From the NCBI RefSeq assembly GCF_018224885.1, contig NZ_JAGTXB010000012.1, positions 62,001 through 126,000 on the forward strand: 64,000 nucleotides of DNA, written 5' to 3'. Shown here piece after piece: positions 35,123 through 43,878 of the stretch (within the stretch, counting starts at the first letter, position 1; the number at the start of each line of letters is the position of its first letter). Under the pieces are notes generated by a model that did no database searches, was not told where the DNA came from, and saw only the letters and a program-made list of their open reading frames with translations. The translations under genes and the position numbers were made by a program. The stretch comes from Chitinophaga hostae. Lineage in GTDB: Bacteria; Bacteroidota; Bacteroidia; Chitinophagales; Chitinophagaceae.

Positions 35123-35575
35123 ATGAGAAAAACTATAGGCATCATCGCGCTGCAGATAGCGATGATAGCTGGTTATGGACAATCTAAAAATCAAGATATG
35201 CAAACACAAGAGATATTGGATGTCAACCGCCAGCTTTTTAAAGGGACCGCCGAAAAAACAGAAGCAATGATCCGGGAAAATATAGCAGATGGATTCCTGT
35301 TCACCACTGCGAACGCAGATGTGCTGGACAAGGAAGGCTATATAAAAGGTTTTGCGCTTCATCCTTCCATAAAAATATCATTGTTGAGTACCTCAGATGA
35401 GCATGTGACCATCTCTGGTTCAACCGCCATTCTGATCGGAGTAGCACATATCAGGATCGCGATGAATGACGAAGCTCCCCGCGATCTTCTGGAAAGAATT
35501 ACAGGCACTTATATTTTGGCCGATGGCCATTGGAAAATGCTGGCCATGCACGCCACTTACATTCCAAAAAAATAA
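35123..35575 (+). CDS. Exported NTF2-like (DUF4440/SnoaL) protein
   Basis: A 150-residue protein with a signal peptide (TIGIIALQIAMIAGYGQ) and an NTF2-like fold: an N-terminal helix (QEILDVNRQLFKGTAEKTEAMIRENIADGFLFT), a middle region with DKEGYIKGF, and a curved sheet near the end (GTYILADGHWKMLAMHATYI). DUF4440 proteins include small enzymes and binding proteins; no catalytic pair can be named here. It follows a Crp-type regulator gene that may regulate it. Confidence 0.8.
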   Translation: MRKTIGIIALQIAMIAGYGQSKNQDMQTQEILDVNRQLFKGTAEKTEAMIRENIADGFLFTTANADVLDKEGYIKGFALHPSIKISLLSTSDEHVTISGSTAILIGVAHIRIAMNDEAPRDLLERITGTYILADGHWKMLAMHATYIPKK

Positions 35576-35647
35576 GGGCAGCGGATGGCCTGTCTTCTCA
35601 ATAGTTCCTCCAACCATCATTTATTAAAGGGGCAATATTTCATCCCG

Positions 35648-38209
35648 CTATTCGCCAAATAACTCATTTTGCATACTCATATAATTCAGGAAGTAATTAG
35701 GCAGCGGCGCATCATGCAGTTGTCTGAATTTGTCTGCAAGTGGTTTAACCTTGGTAAGGTCTTTCCTGGATGATTTTACGTAAACAATTAACCGGCCAAT
35801 CGTGGTCTTGTCCATGCCAAATTGAAAATGTTTGGAAAGACTTTCAAAGAGAACAATAAAACTGGGCGCAGCATCCAGCGCCTTAGAAATGGCGTCATTA
35901 ACCGGCGTGTTGGTAGTATCGTAAATATGTACGCTGGGATAGTTCGTTTCTTTGTGCCATTTATAAGGAGCATTGCTGGTCGCATCTTCCTGGCTGACGA
36001 AATTATAGGAAGGATCCTGCATTTTTGTTACGGATCCTGATTTTACGATACCATGGGAATTGTCAGCAATTGTTTTATTCACTTTTGATGTTTCAAAATA
36101 CAGGCGCGAAGAGTCGGTGTGTGTATTACCTATTGTTTGAATAGCGGTACGGTACGCATCCATGCCCGAGCTGCGAATGGTTTCAGATACCAGCTCATAG
36201 CCTTGCACAACCCTGGTAACGGATCGTTGCTTGAACGCGGCGGATAGTGCCGTTTTTCTTTGCAATTCGGGCACTTCATGCTGTTGCTCTTCCGCTCCGG
36301 CCTGGATCAGCTCATATTCATTCAGGTTCTCCAGTGTACGAATCGCCCGTTTTATCAGTTCCACATCCTCTGGTGCCTGACTTAGCTGTTCCACCAGTAC
36401 TTTGGCCTTGATCACATTCGAGGTGATACGGTTGTTGACCCATTTGTAAGTATCTTTAGCTGCAAGCGGACTTTGCTTAGTAGCTTTAATATCATGGAAG
36501 CGGCGGAATCTTTTCTGCGCACGTATAATTGCCAGTTTCAGCGCATTCAGAATAGGCGCGCTGTCTCCCGATTTGCCTGTGAACTTATTTTTAAAATCTT
36601 TCATCAAACCAGCCTCCTTCAATACTTCCAGCATCATATACGAAAAAGTGGAGGCCGGAATAAGGCCCGGCCATATACGGATGCTGACGCCCACATCCCC
36701 CACCGTGGGATACGCAAATCCAAAGCTGGCGCGGTTGGCAAAGCTGATTTCAAACTGATCATGAAAGGTGAATACAATCTTTTTCTTTAATTCGTCCATC
36801 TTTTCTTTTGGCAGTCCGCCAAAATCCTTGGTATAGTCAGGCAGCGGCTCCAGCACCAGGCAGGGATACTGGAAAAAATCGACCTGGTTCACGGAAGTAA
36901 TGGCCCGCATGTAATTGTTCTTCACCTGTGCATTGATGATGTTTGATACATTGGTGACCAGCTGCCTCCGGTCGTTCAGCATATCCTTTTTGTAATTGGC
37001 GGTAGGCAGTGCACCCTGGTTGCCTCCCAATACTGCCTTCCGGGTGTCTGAACGGAATGATTTTTCCTCGATGTTAACAGAAGCATCTACCTCAACCACA
37101 TCATTGAGCTTTAAAACAGTCATGATCTCCTGGTACTGCACAAGATTAGGTACAATAGCGCTGGCATTGTACCTGGACTGATGCCCGGCGCTGTCGGCGT
37201 TCACCCACATGATCAGGTCATGTCCCGCAATCTTTACTTTTCTCTGCACCACGGTATTGCCGGACCTGGAGCCGAGCATATTGCTATTCTCGTATGATCC
37301 CGCTACATTGCTGATCTTAAGCTTATTCCCGTCTCCAACTGTCACGTAAAAGCTCAGGTAAACCTGTTTGCCTCCGATGGCTTTACTTTTGCCCGGCGAT
37401 TGCTTCTTGAGATAATCCCTTGCCCATTTTTCAAAGTCAGTCCGCACCACATGTTTATGCGCAAATGGCGCCCTGAAATAGTCGGTATTCTCTCTTTTAT
37501 TATTTATAGGATCTTCAGACAAGCCAAAGGTAAAATCCCTTTCATAGCGCACGTCGTACTTATATACATTGGACTTTTCTGCTTCGTCTTCTTCCTGTTC
37601 AGTGGAAGTATTATAGCCCGGAGGGGCATTTTTCTTGAAAAAAGTATTCAGCGGCATTCCCAGCTGATGATGTTGTTGCCCTTTTGCCTTTCCCGATCGT
37701 AAGGCGGCAGCATTGAATTTTCGTATGTCAGTTTCCATTTTCGTGGCGCTGTCGCTAACGGGCTTTGATTGTTTGTTTACAATGTCCTGGACGGTTTCCA
37801 GATCATCTTCATGGATGTTCAAATGCTGGGGCTTCTCGAGCAACATACCCTGAACCTCGCCTTCTGTATCGGAGTCTTCGTCTGTATTTTCACTCATCGA
37901 GTCAACCTGTTCAGGGGCTTTGTTCAGCTCCTGTTTAAGAATAAGCCAACCTCTCTTCTTGGCAGCTATGTACTGTCTTATCTTTTCTTCATCAGTATCC
38001 GCTGTTTTATACCATTGCGACCATTTACGCTGTGCATCGTTCAGTGTAAACTGAATAGGAGCGTTACTTCCGTATGGCGATGAAGGGGCCGGCAGTGATA
38101 TGCCGCGCGAGCCCGCGTTGTTAGCAAACGCGGCAGAAGAGGAAGGGTTATCTTTTGAGGGTGTCCGGCTTAACATGGAAAACGGAGCAGTGACGGTTTT
38201 ATCGATCAT
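35648..38209 (-). CDS. Large orphan protein, possible contractile-injection-system cargo
   Basis: An 853-residue protein with no signal peptide and no membrane helix. The N-terminus (about 1-55) is a low-complexity Ser/Pro/Asn leader with the short motif SRGISLPAP, which resembles leaders I associate with effector-like proteins of Bacteroidota extracellular contractile injection systems. An acidic and disordered stretch follows (about 100-210). From about 215 the protein is globular, with mixed strands and helices (DVRYERDFTFG, KQVYLSFYVTVGDG, KVKIAGHDLIMWVN, VFTFHDQFEISFANRASF). A helical region begins near 530 (KLAIIRAQKRFRRFHDI). No catalytic motif is recognised. It is isolated, with no secretion genes in the window. 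Confidence 0.75.
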   Translation of the reverse strand: MIDKTVTAPFSMLSRTPSKDNPSSSAAFANNAGSRGISLPAPSSPYGSNAPIQFTLNDAQRKWSQWYKTADTDEEKIRQYIAAKKRGWLILKQELNKAPEQVDSMSENTDEDSDTEGEVQGMLLEKPQHLNIHEDDLETVQDIVNKQSKPVSDSATKMETDIRKFNAAALRSGKAKGQQHHQLGMPLNTFFKKNAPPGYNTSTEQEEDEAEKSNVYKYDVRYERDFTFGLSEDPINNKRENTDYFRAPFAHKHVVRTDFEKWARDYLKKQSPGKSKAIGGKQVYLSFYVTVGDGNKLKISNVAGSYENSNMLGSRSGNTVVQRKVKIAGHDLIMWVNADSAGHQSRYNASAIVPNLVQYQEIMTVLKLNDVVEVDASVNIEEKSFRSDTRKAVLGGNQGALPTANYKKDMLNDRRQLVTNVSNIINAQVKNNYMRAITSVNQVDFFQYPCLVLEPLPDYTKDFGGLPKEKMDELKKKIVFTFHDQFEISFANRASFGFAYPTVGDVGVSIRIWPGLIPASTFSYMMLEVLKEAGLMKDFKNKFTGKSGDSAPILNALKLAIIRAQKRFRRFHDIKATKQSPLAAKDTYKWVNNRITSNVIKAKVLVEQLSQAPEDVELIKRAIRTLENLNEYELIQAGAEEQQHEVPELQRKTALSAAFKQRSVTRVVQGYELVSETIRSSGMDAYRTAIQTIGNTHTDSSRLYFETSKVNKTIADNSHGIVKSGSVTKMQDPSYNFVSQEDATSNAPYKWHKETNYPSVHIYDTTNTPVNDAISKALDAAPSFIVLFESLSKHFQFGMDKTTIGRLIVYVKSSRKDLTKVKPLADKFRQLHDAPLPNYFLNYMSMQNELFGE

Positions 38210-38458
38210 TGCATGATGAATATAACAAAAATACGGGTAATAAAATCAGGTTAACCTACGGAAGTCACTGGTGTACCAGATATTGATTTTCGCCATTGTG
38301 CCGGCTTCGGCATCAGTGTCATGCACACACTCAACTTTACTAGCAGACTAAACCTATCCCTACTTTCGTATTTTTTTTATAGTTTTCCCTCCTTAAAGCT
38401 GTAGCAGGAAAAGTTTAATGAAATGGGTAACCCATATCAAAATAAAAAGAAAATATCT

Positions 38459-38959
38459 ATGAAGAAGGTACGACTGACCTATATGCTGTCACTCACATTT
38501 TTATTTGCGTTGGCAGCAGGATGTAAAAAATCATCTGCACCCAACCCCTGCGATGACATACTCAGTGAAGGAATGCCAACACAGGTAGGATTCATATTCA
38601 TAGATAAACAAACGAACGAAAATATTCTTTTATCAAAAAATATAGACACCTCCGTTATAACCATTACTCCGCTGCCATTGGATATTAATTTAAGCAGGGG
38701 AGTAATAGTAAAACAACCCGGTTCACCAATGAATGGGGCGCTGATGTTTACTATTGTTGACCAAAAAGAAGGAACGTTTAAATATAAAATAGATATCGCC
38801 GGTGTAGGCAGCACTACGCTGTCGTACACGAATAAAAAGGTGCAAACCGATAATAAGTGTAAAGCCTATGATATAAATATTGCTGACCCTAAAATCGATG
38901 ATCACCCTTTTATCGTTACGAAAACCGGTTCCAGGTTGATATTTAAGGTAACGTTGTAA
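38459..38959 (+). CDS. Lipoprotein of unknown function
   Basis: The ATG at 38459 starts a 166-residue protein whose signal ends FLFALAAGC, so Cys21 is the lipid attachment site (an upstream in-frame ATG at 38423 is less likely). The mature part is beta-rich (NLSRGVIVKQPG, then GALMFTIVDQKEGTFKYKIDI) with a pair of cysteines (NPCDD and NKCKAY). No family is recognised. It ends 8 bases before the end of the convergent GH97 gene, so the two transcripts meet with no room for a terminator. Confidence 0.7.
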   Translation: MKKVRLTYMLSLTFLFALAAGCKKSSAPNPCDDILSEGMPTQVGFIFIDKQTNENILLSKNIDTSVITITPLPLDINLSRGVIVKQPGSPMNGALMFTIVDQKEGTFKYKIDIAGVGSTTLSYTNKKVQTDNKCKAYDINIADPKIDDHPFIVTKTGSRLIFKVTL

Positions 38960-38967
38960 CGGTATTC

Positions 38968-40899
38968 TTACTCCAGCACCATCAGCAACCCGCCGGAGGC
39001 TTTCATTTCAAGCCCTGCCATCTCCGTGTTAATATTTTCGATCTGATAGGAAAAAGCATCTTTTCCATCGGTTATCAGTGTTGCCTTCTTTTTACCAAAG
39101 GCCGACAGGTTAACGGATATTTTTTGTGCAGATGATTGCGCATTGATTCCCGCGATGTACCACCTGCTGCCTGATCTTCTCGCCAATACTACATACTTAC
39201 CGGGATATCCGTCCAGGAATTTGACCTCGTCCCAGCTGGAAGGCAGTTCACGCAATACATTTTTCACCCGGTCATCTACTTTCGACATGCCTTCCGGAGA
39301 TTCAGCATAATGCTGCACACCGGAGAGGAATAATACAGATAACGCCAGCTGGAATGCATTACTGGTTTTGCGGATGGTATTGGAGTATACTTTGTACAGA
39401 TTTACCGGGGTATAATCCATAGGGTCAAAAGCATTCCTGACAAAGGGAAGTATAGTACAGAACTGTGCTTCCTGGTCCGCATCCGCCTGGTTAAAGGTGA
39501 CATTCTCAAATCCCCTTACCGCCTCAACTGTCAGCAGTTGCGGGTAGGTGCGGGCCCAGCCTCTGGGCAGGGTGGCGCCGTGAAAGTTTACCATTAGTTC
39601 GTTGGCGGCAGCATCATGAAGAATATCCATGTAGTATTTGATCACCGACCGTCCATCGCCGGCAAAGAAATCTATCTTCACGCCTTTGATACCCATTTTA
39701 CGGATACGGTCAAATTCCTTCATACGGCTTTCATGCGTCAGCAACTTGTTTTTGGGGGTATATTTCACCGTATTCCAGTCTCCGGAAGAATTGTACCAAA
39801 GCCAAAGGGATACGTTTTTGGCCCGGGCATAGTCAGCCAGTTTTTTTATCTCCTCATAACCAATTTTCTGATCCCAGGCTGCATCAATCAAACAATACTG
39901 CCACTTCATATCTGCAGCCAGATCAATATACCTGATCTGCTCATCGTAGGTAATAAAATCATCTTTGGAGCTGATCCAGCTCCAGGCAGCCTTTCCGGGT
40001 TTGACAAAGGCGGCATTCCGGAGCACCGACGGCCGGGCCAGATCCGTACCTGCGGTAGAGCTGATGATGGTTTCCAGGGAACCGAGGGTGATCACCCGCC
40101 ATGGGGAGGACAAGGGCAATATTGATTGCGGCAAAAATCCCTGCCCGGTGATGACTTCCCTGGGATCGGGGAAACCAACGGTAAAATTTCCCGGAGTGGA
40201 AGTGGACAATAAACGTGTGGCGCAATAGCCGCTATCCAAACCCGCTTCCGTAATCAGTACCCAGTTGTTACCTGTTTTAAACAGCGCCGGATACACCCAG
40301 CCTGTCTTATTTTCGCGAACGCTATCTACCGGTACCTCCGGGTTATAATGTTCTTCATATGCGGGGTTACTGCTTTCCCATCCCGATTTGGCAACCTGCA
40401 TGGGCTGCAGCCAGGAAGTTGTTTCGCGGGGGAAATTAAATGCGGTACTTTCCGCTGCCACGGTTTTAATAGTGGCCGCCTTTCCGGTAAGCTGATACCG
40501 GAATGCCACCGCATCATTGGATACCTGGAAAACAATGGCCATCGCCTGGCCATTTTCGCCGGTGTAATTCAATATCCGCTGGTTGGCCACATAGCTCACA
40601 CCGGATTTCTTGCCATAACTCATCCGGTAATCATCTTTTATTAGCCGAGCATCGGAAGCGGATACGAACCGGGGATGCCCGGAAATATCCGCATCTGCCA
40701 AACGCAATCCCAGGGCCGAAGCGGCTATGACCACGGTATTGTTATACTTTACTGTATATTGAATAGTTCCCTCCCCGGCAGTACTTACAGCTACCTGTAT
40801 TTTTTTATCGGGACTGGATATTAATATAGGCGCTGATTGCGAAAATCCTTGCGTGAGCGACAAAAAAACAATCACTAAAATGAGCGGTATTCTTTTCAT
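38968..40899 (-). CDS. GH97 glycoside hydrolase, exported
   Basis: The start at 40899 gives a signal peptide (IPLILVIVFLSLTQGFSQ) and 643 residues; an in-frame ATG at 40929 adds only ten. The N-terminal beta-sandwich (ISSPDKKIQVAVS, then TAFNFPRETTSWLQPMQ) and the TIM barrel (MKWQYCLIDAAWDQ, then GVKIDFFAGDGR, then NFHGATLPRGWARTYPQLLTVEAVRG) are those of GH97. Asp410 in KIDFF sits where retaining GH97 alpha-galactosidase-type enzymes have their nucleophile, and Glu459 (VEAVRG) could be the acid/base, so a retaining alpha-glycosidase is more likely than a SusB-type inverting glucosidase. A 49-bp palindrome lies 38 bases upstream. Confidence 0.9.
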   Translation of the reverse strand: MKRIPLILVIVFLSLTQGFSQSAPILISSPDKKIQVAVSTAGEGTIQYTVKYNNTVVIAASALGLRLADADISGHPRFVSASDARLIKDDYRMSYGKKSGVSYVANQRILNYTGENGQAMAIVFQVSNDAVAFRYQLTGKAATIKTVAAESTAFNFPRETTSWLQPMQVAKSGWESSNPAYEEHYNPEVPVDSVRENKTGWVYPALFKTGNNWVLITEAGLDSGYCATRLLSTSTPGNFTVGFPDPREVITGQGFLPQSILPLSSPWRVITLGSLETIISSTAGTDLARPSVLRNAAFVKPGKAAWSWISSKDDFITYDEQIRYIDLAADMKWQYCLIDAAWDQKIGYEEIKKLADYARAKNVSLWLWYNSSGDWNTVKYTPKNKLLTHESRMKEFDRIRKMGIKGVKIDFFAGDGRSVIKYYMDILHDAAANELMVNFHGATLPRGWARTYPQLLTVEAVRGFENVTFNQADADQEAQFCTILPFVRNAFDPMDYTPVNLYKVYSNTIRKTSNAFQLALSVLFLSGVQHYAESPEGMSKVDDRVKNVLRELPSSWDEVKFLDGYPGKYVVLARRSGSRWYIAGINAQSSAQKISVNLSAFGKKKATLITDGKDAFSYQIENINTEMAGLEMKASGGLLMVLE

Positions 40900-40936
40900 A
40901 ACGTGTCTGTATTTAAACCGGCTGAGCATCCGGCTT

Positions 40937-40985
40937 CCAAATGTAAATAATAATTGTCAATATGACTATTATTATTTGCATTTGG
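40937..40985. promoter_or_regulatory. 49-bp palindrome upstream of the GH97 gene
   Basis: Arms of 23 bases (40937-40959 and 40963-40985) are complementary at 21 positions around a 3-base centre. The sequence CCAAATG-x-AAATAATAAT repeats as its own complement. It is AT-rich and sits 38-86 bases before the GH97 start codon, where a dimeric regulator could bind. It could also be a second hairpin behind the permease operon. Confidence 0.55.
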
Positions 40986-41001
40986 GGAATTGAGCATTAC
41001 A

Positions 41002-41056
41002 AATTACGGAGTAGTGGGTAGACAATAGCGGACGGTCTACCCACTACTCCGTAATT
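41002..41056 (-). terminator. 22-bp perfect hairpin ending the ABC/TonB operon
   Basis: Arms 41002-41023 and 41035-41056 are perfectly complementary over 22 bases (core ACGGAGTAGTGGGTAGAC) with an 11-base loop. The right arm starts four bases past the last permease stop codon at 41061. Downstream on the minus strand only AATTTGT follows, a weak U-run, so it may act partly by stabilising the mRNA end. Confidence 0.75.
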
Positions 41057-41060
41057 CGTT

Positions 41061-42404
41061 TTACTGCTTTATGTTAAACAGGTACATCCCGCCCGCACCT
41101 AATACAAGCATGAACAGGATAAAGGGAGAAACGAGCAACACCCAGTTCACCCGGTGGGATGAATGGAAATATTGCGGCACGTGTTGTTTCCAGTTTTCCC
41201 CTGTCACTGCGCTGTCGCCAAATATGCCGGGATAGAAGTGCAGTTTGATGCGTTCATGAAACATGGCAGTGCTGTCCTGGTATTGGAGCTGCTCTTCCAG
41301 CCCCGTTCCCGCAATACCGGTAAACTGCAGCTGGGCATGCATAGGAGGGAAGAACAATGCCACCAGGCCGGCAGATTGCAGCCGCTGTTTCAATTTGTGC
41401 TGCATTGCTTTGCTATCCGGAGCCGATTCATCATCTCCCAGTTGCTGCATGGCATAGTACCACATATAATTGAACTTCGGACTGTTCCAGGTATAATTCC
41501 TGAACTGAGGATAGTGCCTGAAGAAGGCCTGCATCGTACTATCGGCATTTTTGTCCCACCTGGTATGATAACCATCCCGCTGTTTGATGAAAGTGCTGTA
41601 CGCCTCTTTAACCGGGTAACGCACTGTCAGGTAATTATTGATAATTGCCGGCGCCAGCAGGCAAAGCAGTACCCAGGTACTCAATAGTAGCAGCGCACTG
41701 ATGCTGCTGCTGCGACGGAGTGAGATCAGCACGAAGCAGATGGCAAACCAGAACAGGATATACAAAGCGGCAATGGCCATATAAGCAAGTAGGCGCTCAT
41801 TAACAGGCAACCTGATGATTAATACTGCAAGTAACAGCAGCAAAAATAACAGACCCAGTACTACAATTAACCGTATGCTGAGCTTCATGAGGATAAATGA
41901 TACTGGTTGTACTACCTGTATTTTTACGAGCGACCAGGTACCGTGTTCGCTTTCCTGCGAAAGTACATTGAAGTTGAACGCAATAATCAGCAACGGAAAA
42001 AGCAACAGGATCACGAAACTCAGGTCGAGGTTACCGGTCAGCTGATGGTAAGGGTTATACAACCCGGTATCGTTCCGTTGCCCTTCCAGTCCGCGGATGG
42101 TAAGATATTGAATAGAAGAATTTACATCCTGTTGCCCGATGGCCAGAGAGGCCGCAGGGTCGGGCAGGTTTACATAAGCGAATCGCAGGTAATACATCAG
42201 CAGGCCAAACTGGTCGGGTATGTGAGCTACGTTTCTTGCTATCTGTTCCTGTTGCAGTTGTGTTACCGCCTCAATGGAAGCTTGCTGTTGCCGAAGGAAT
42301 TGTTTGCCGATCAGTATACTGATGATGCCTGTGAGCAGGAAAAGGGCTATGGCTATAATGACCGACCTGCTGCGTATAAAATTTTTAAATGCTAAACGAT
42401 ACAT
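41061..42404 (-). CDS. ABC transporter permease, DUF3526 type (second)
   Basis: A 447-residue integral membrane protein. An N-terminal helix (SVIIAIALFLLTGIISILIG) is followed by a large extracytoplasmic loop of about 110 residues, then helices around LSFVILLLFPLLIIAFNF, LIVVLGLLFLLLLLAVLII, LLAYMAIAALYILFWFAICFVLI, and a final LLVSPFILFMLVLGAGGMYLF. The motif NVLSQESEHGTWSLVKIQ between helices is characteristic of ABC-2 permeases of the DUF3526 group. It lies 3 bases after the preceding permease gene and ends an operon with a TonB-dependent receptor and ABC ATPase. Confidence 0.85.
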   Translation of the reverse strand: MYRLAFKNFIRSRSVIIAIALFLLTGIISILIGKQFLRQQQASIEAVTQLQQEQIARNVAHIPDQFGLLMYYLRFAYVNLPDPAASLAIGQQDVNSSIQYLTIRGLEGQRNDTGLYNPYHQLTGNLDLSFVILLLFPLLIIAFNFNVLSQESEHGTWSLVKIQVVQPVSFILMKLSIRLIVVLGLLFLLLLLAVLIIRLPVNERLLAYMAIAALYILFWFAICFVLISLRRSSSISALLLLSTWVLLCLLAPAIINNYLTVRYPVKEAYSTFIKQRDGYHTRWDKNADSTMQAFFRHYPQFRNYTWNSPKFNYMWYYAMQQLGDDESAPDSKAMQHKLKQRLQSAGLVALFFPPMHAQLQFTGIAGTGLEEQLQYQDSTAMFHERIKLHFYPGIFGDSAVTGENWKQHVPQYFHSSHRVNWVLLVSPFILFMLVLGAGGMYLFNIKQ

Positions 42405-42407
42405 GGC

Positions 42408-43847
42408 TTACAGTGTTGTGGCTTTTGCAGCAGTGAAATGAATAAGAAAGAAAGACAGGATGAACCAGGCCAGCATGGCGGCAATCGTTAGTCGTTCCTG
42501 GTACAATAAAGATGGCACCGGCGGAAAATCGTGGGTGAAATCAGCAAACGCTGTCCAATGTTCTTTCCCGATGCTATGCGGATGCTCATCTTTTGCAGGG
42601 GTCGTGTTGCTGATATATTTTTGCTGCAGTTCGTTCATCGTTTGCGCGAGTTTATACCGGTAAGCTTCTGCATCGTCCTGGAATTTTCGATATGCGGTGA
42701 AGTCGGTACCCGTGAGTGCCATACTCATGTTTTTTACGCCAATCAGCGGATCAATGAAGGTCGCATATTTGCTCACATTGTTCTGCCGCTCATAAACGTC
42801 GTAGAGTGTTTGCAGGTGACGGTTATAAACTTCGCTGCTCATCCGTTCACCTTCCTGCATCTGGAAACCGCCGTAGTTGAAACGCAGCTGTTGTACGGAA
42901 TCGGCGTTGTTTGCGCGCAAAACTGAATCTTTCAGTCGTTTAAAGTGAAGATCATTGGGATTATGACTATCGCCGATTTTCAGGATATCTTTTTCAACCG
43001 CGGCATCGAATTGGATTTTGCCGGGTGCAGGATACATGGCGCTGCCAATAGCCTGGAGCGTTTTCGGCAATACAATGGTCATCAGTAACCATAAACCCAG
43101 CAACTTCAGTAATGCAGCCCGGCTGTTGTGGCTGATGGCAGAAACACAAACGGCGATGATGCAGATGATCCACAAAAAAAACAGGTTGCCCAGCAGTAGA
43201 TATGCGGCCCGCTGTAATACGGCTGCTCCCGGAGCAGCGTGTTGCAGCAGCAGCTGCACGGCAACAGCGGCCAGCACCGGCGCCAGGAATATAAAGGCCA
43301 CCACAAATAAACCAAGGCTGTTGCCCCGTATGATTGAACGGAACCCGGCGCCCTGGCATAGCAGGATCTTTAAGGTGCCATTTTCTTTTTGCCGGGCTAC
43401 GGTGTCGAAGCCAAGAAAGAAAAGGATCAGTGGAAGTAATACCTGTATCAGCATGGCCGGACTGATCTCTCCTAAACGTAATAACCCGGTGCTGAAGCCG
43501 GCTTCGCTGAAGTTCACCGTGTTTTGTTTATGTGCTTCCAGGAATACCGCGTTGCCGGTATAGCTTTCCATACCGTAATCAAACATGCTGAGCGGGTGTT
43601 TCTGCCGGAAAGCAAACGTACCGAAGTGTGCCATGCGATGCGGATGTTTGTCAGGATTGGCTTCCCAGCTTTGCCTCGCCTGGTGCTGAAATTGCTGTCG
43701 CAGCGTATCCTGGGTAATATATACCTGGTAGCCGGTAACAGCGGCATAGGTTACCAGCAGCAGCCATAGCAGGTAAATGGCCGCCAGTGCCCTGCTCCGG
43801 ATAATTGTTTTTATAAAATGACGGGTGATGATGTTTGCTTGTTTCAT
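42408..43847 (-). CDS. ABC transporter permease, DUF3526 type (first)
   Basis: A 479-residue membrane protein with the same plan as its neighbour. An N-terminal helix (ALAAIYLLWLLLVTYAAVTGYQVY) precedes an extracytoplasmic loop with several histidines (PDKHPHRMAHFG). The ABC-2 motif DTVARQKENGTLKILLCQG is flanked by helices, followed by a cluster of helices (LGLFVVAFIFLAPVLAAVAV and LLGNLFFLWIICIIAVCVSAI) and a second large loop. The C-terminal helix is LTIAAMLAWFILSFFLIHF. It likely pairs with the second permease as a heterodimer driven by the ATPase encoded upstream. The substrate may be metal-related, judged from context only. Confidence 0.85.
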   Translation of the reverse strand: MKQANIITRHFIKTIIRSRALAAIYLLWLLLVTYAAVTGYQVYITQDTLRQQFQHQARQSWEANPDKHPHRMAHFGTFAFRQKHPLSMFDYGMESYTGNAVFLEAHKQNTVNFSEAGFSTGLLRLGEISPAMLIQVLLPLILFFLGFDTVARQKENGTLKILLCQGAGFRSIIRGNSLGLFVVAFIFLAPVLAAVAVQLLLQHAAPGAAVLQRAAYLLLGNLFFLWIICIIAVCVSAISHNSRAALLKLLGLWLLMTIVLPKTLQAIGSAMYPAPGKIQFDAAVEKDILKIGDSHNPNDLHFKRLKDSVLRANNADSVQQLRFNYGGFQMQEGERMSSEVYNRHLQTLYDVYERQNNVSKYATFIDPLIGVKNMSMALTGTDFTAYRKFQDDAEAYRYKLAQTMNELQQKYISNTTPAKDEHPHSIGKEHWTAFADFTHDFPPVPSLLYQERLTIAAMLAWFILSFFLIHFTAAKATTL

Positions 43848-43878
43848 GTGTTTTTATTGCCGGTTATACAATACCCAC

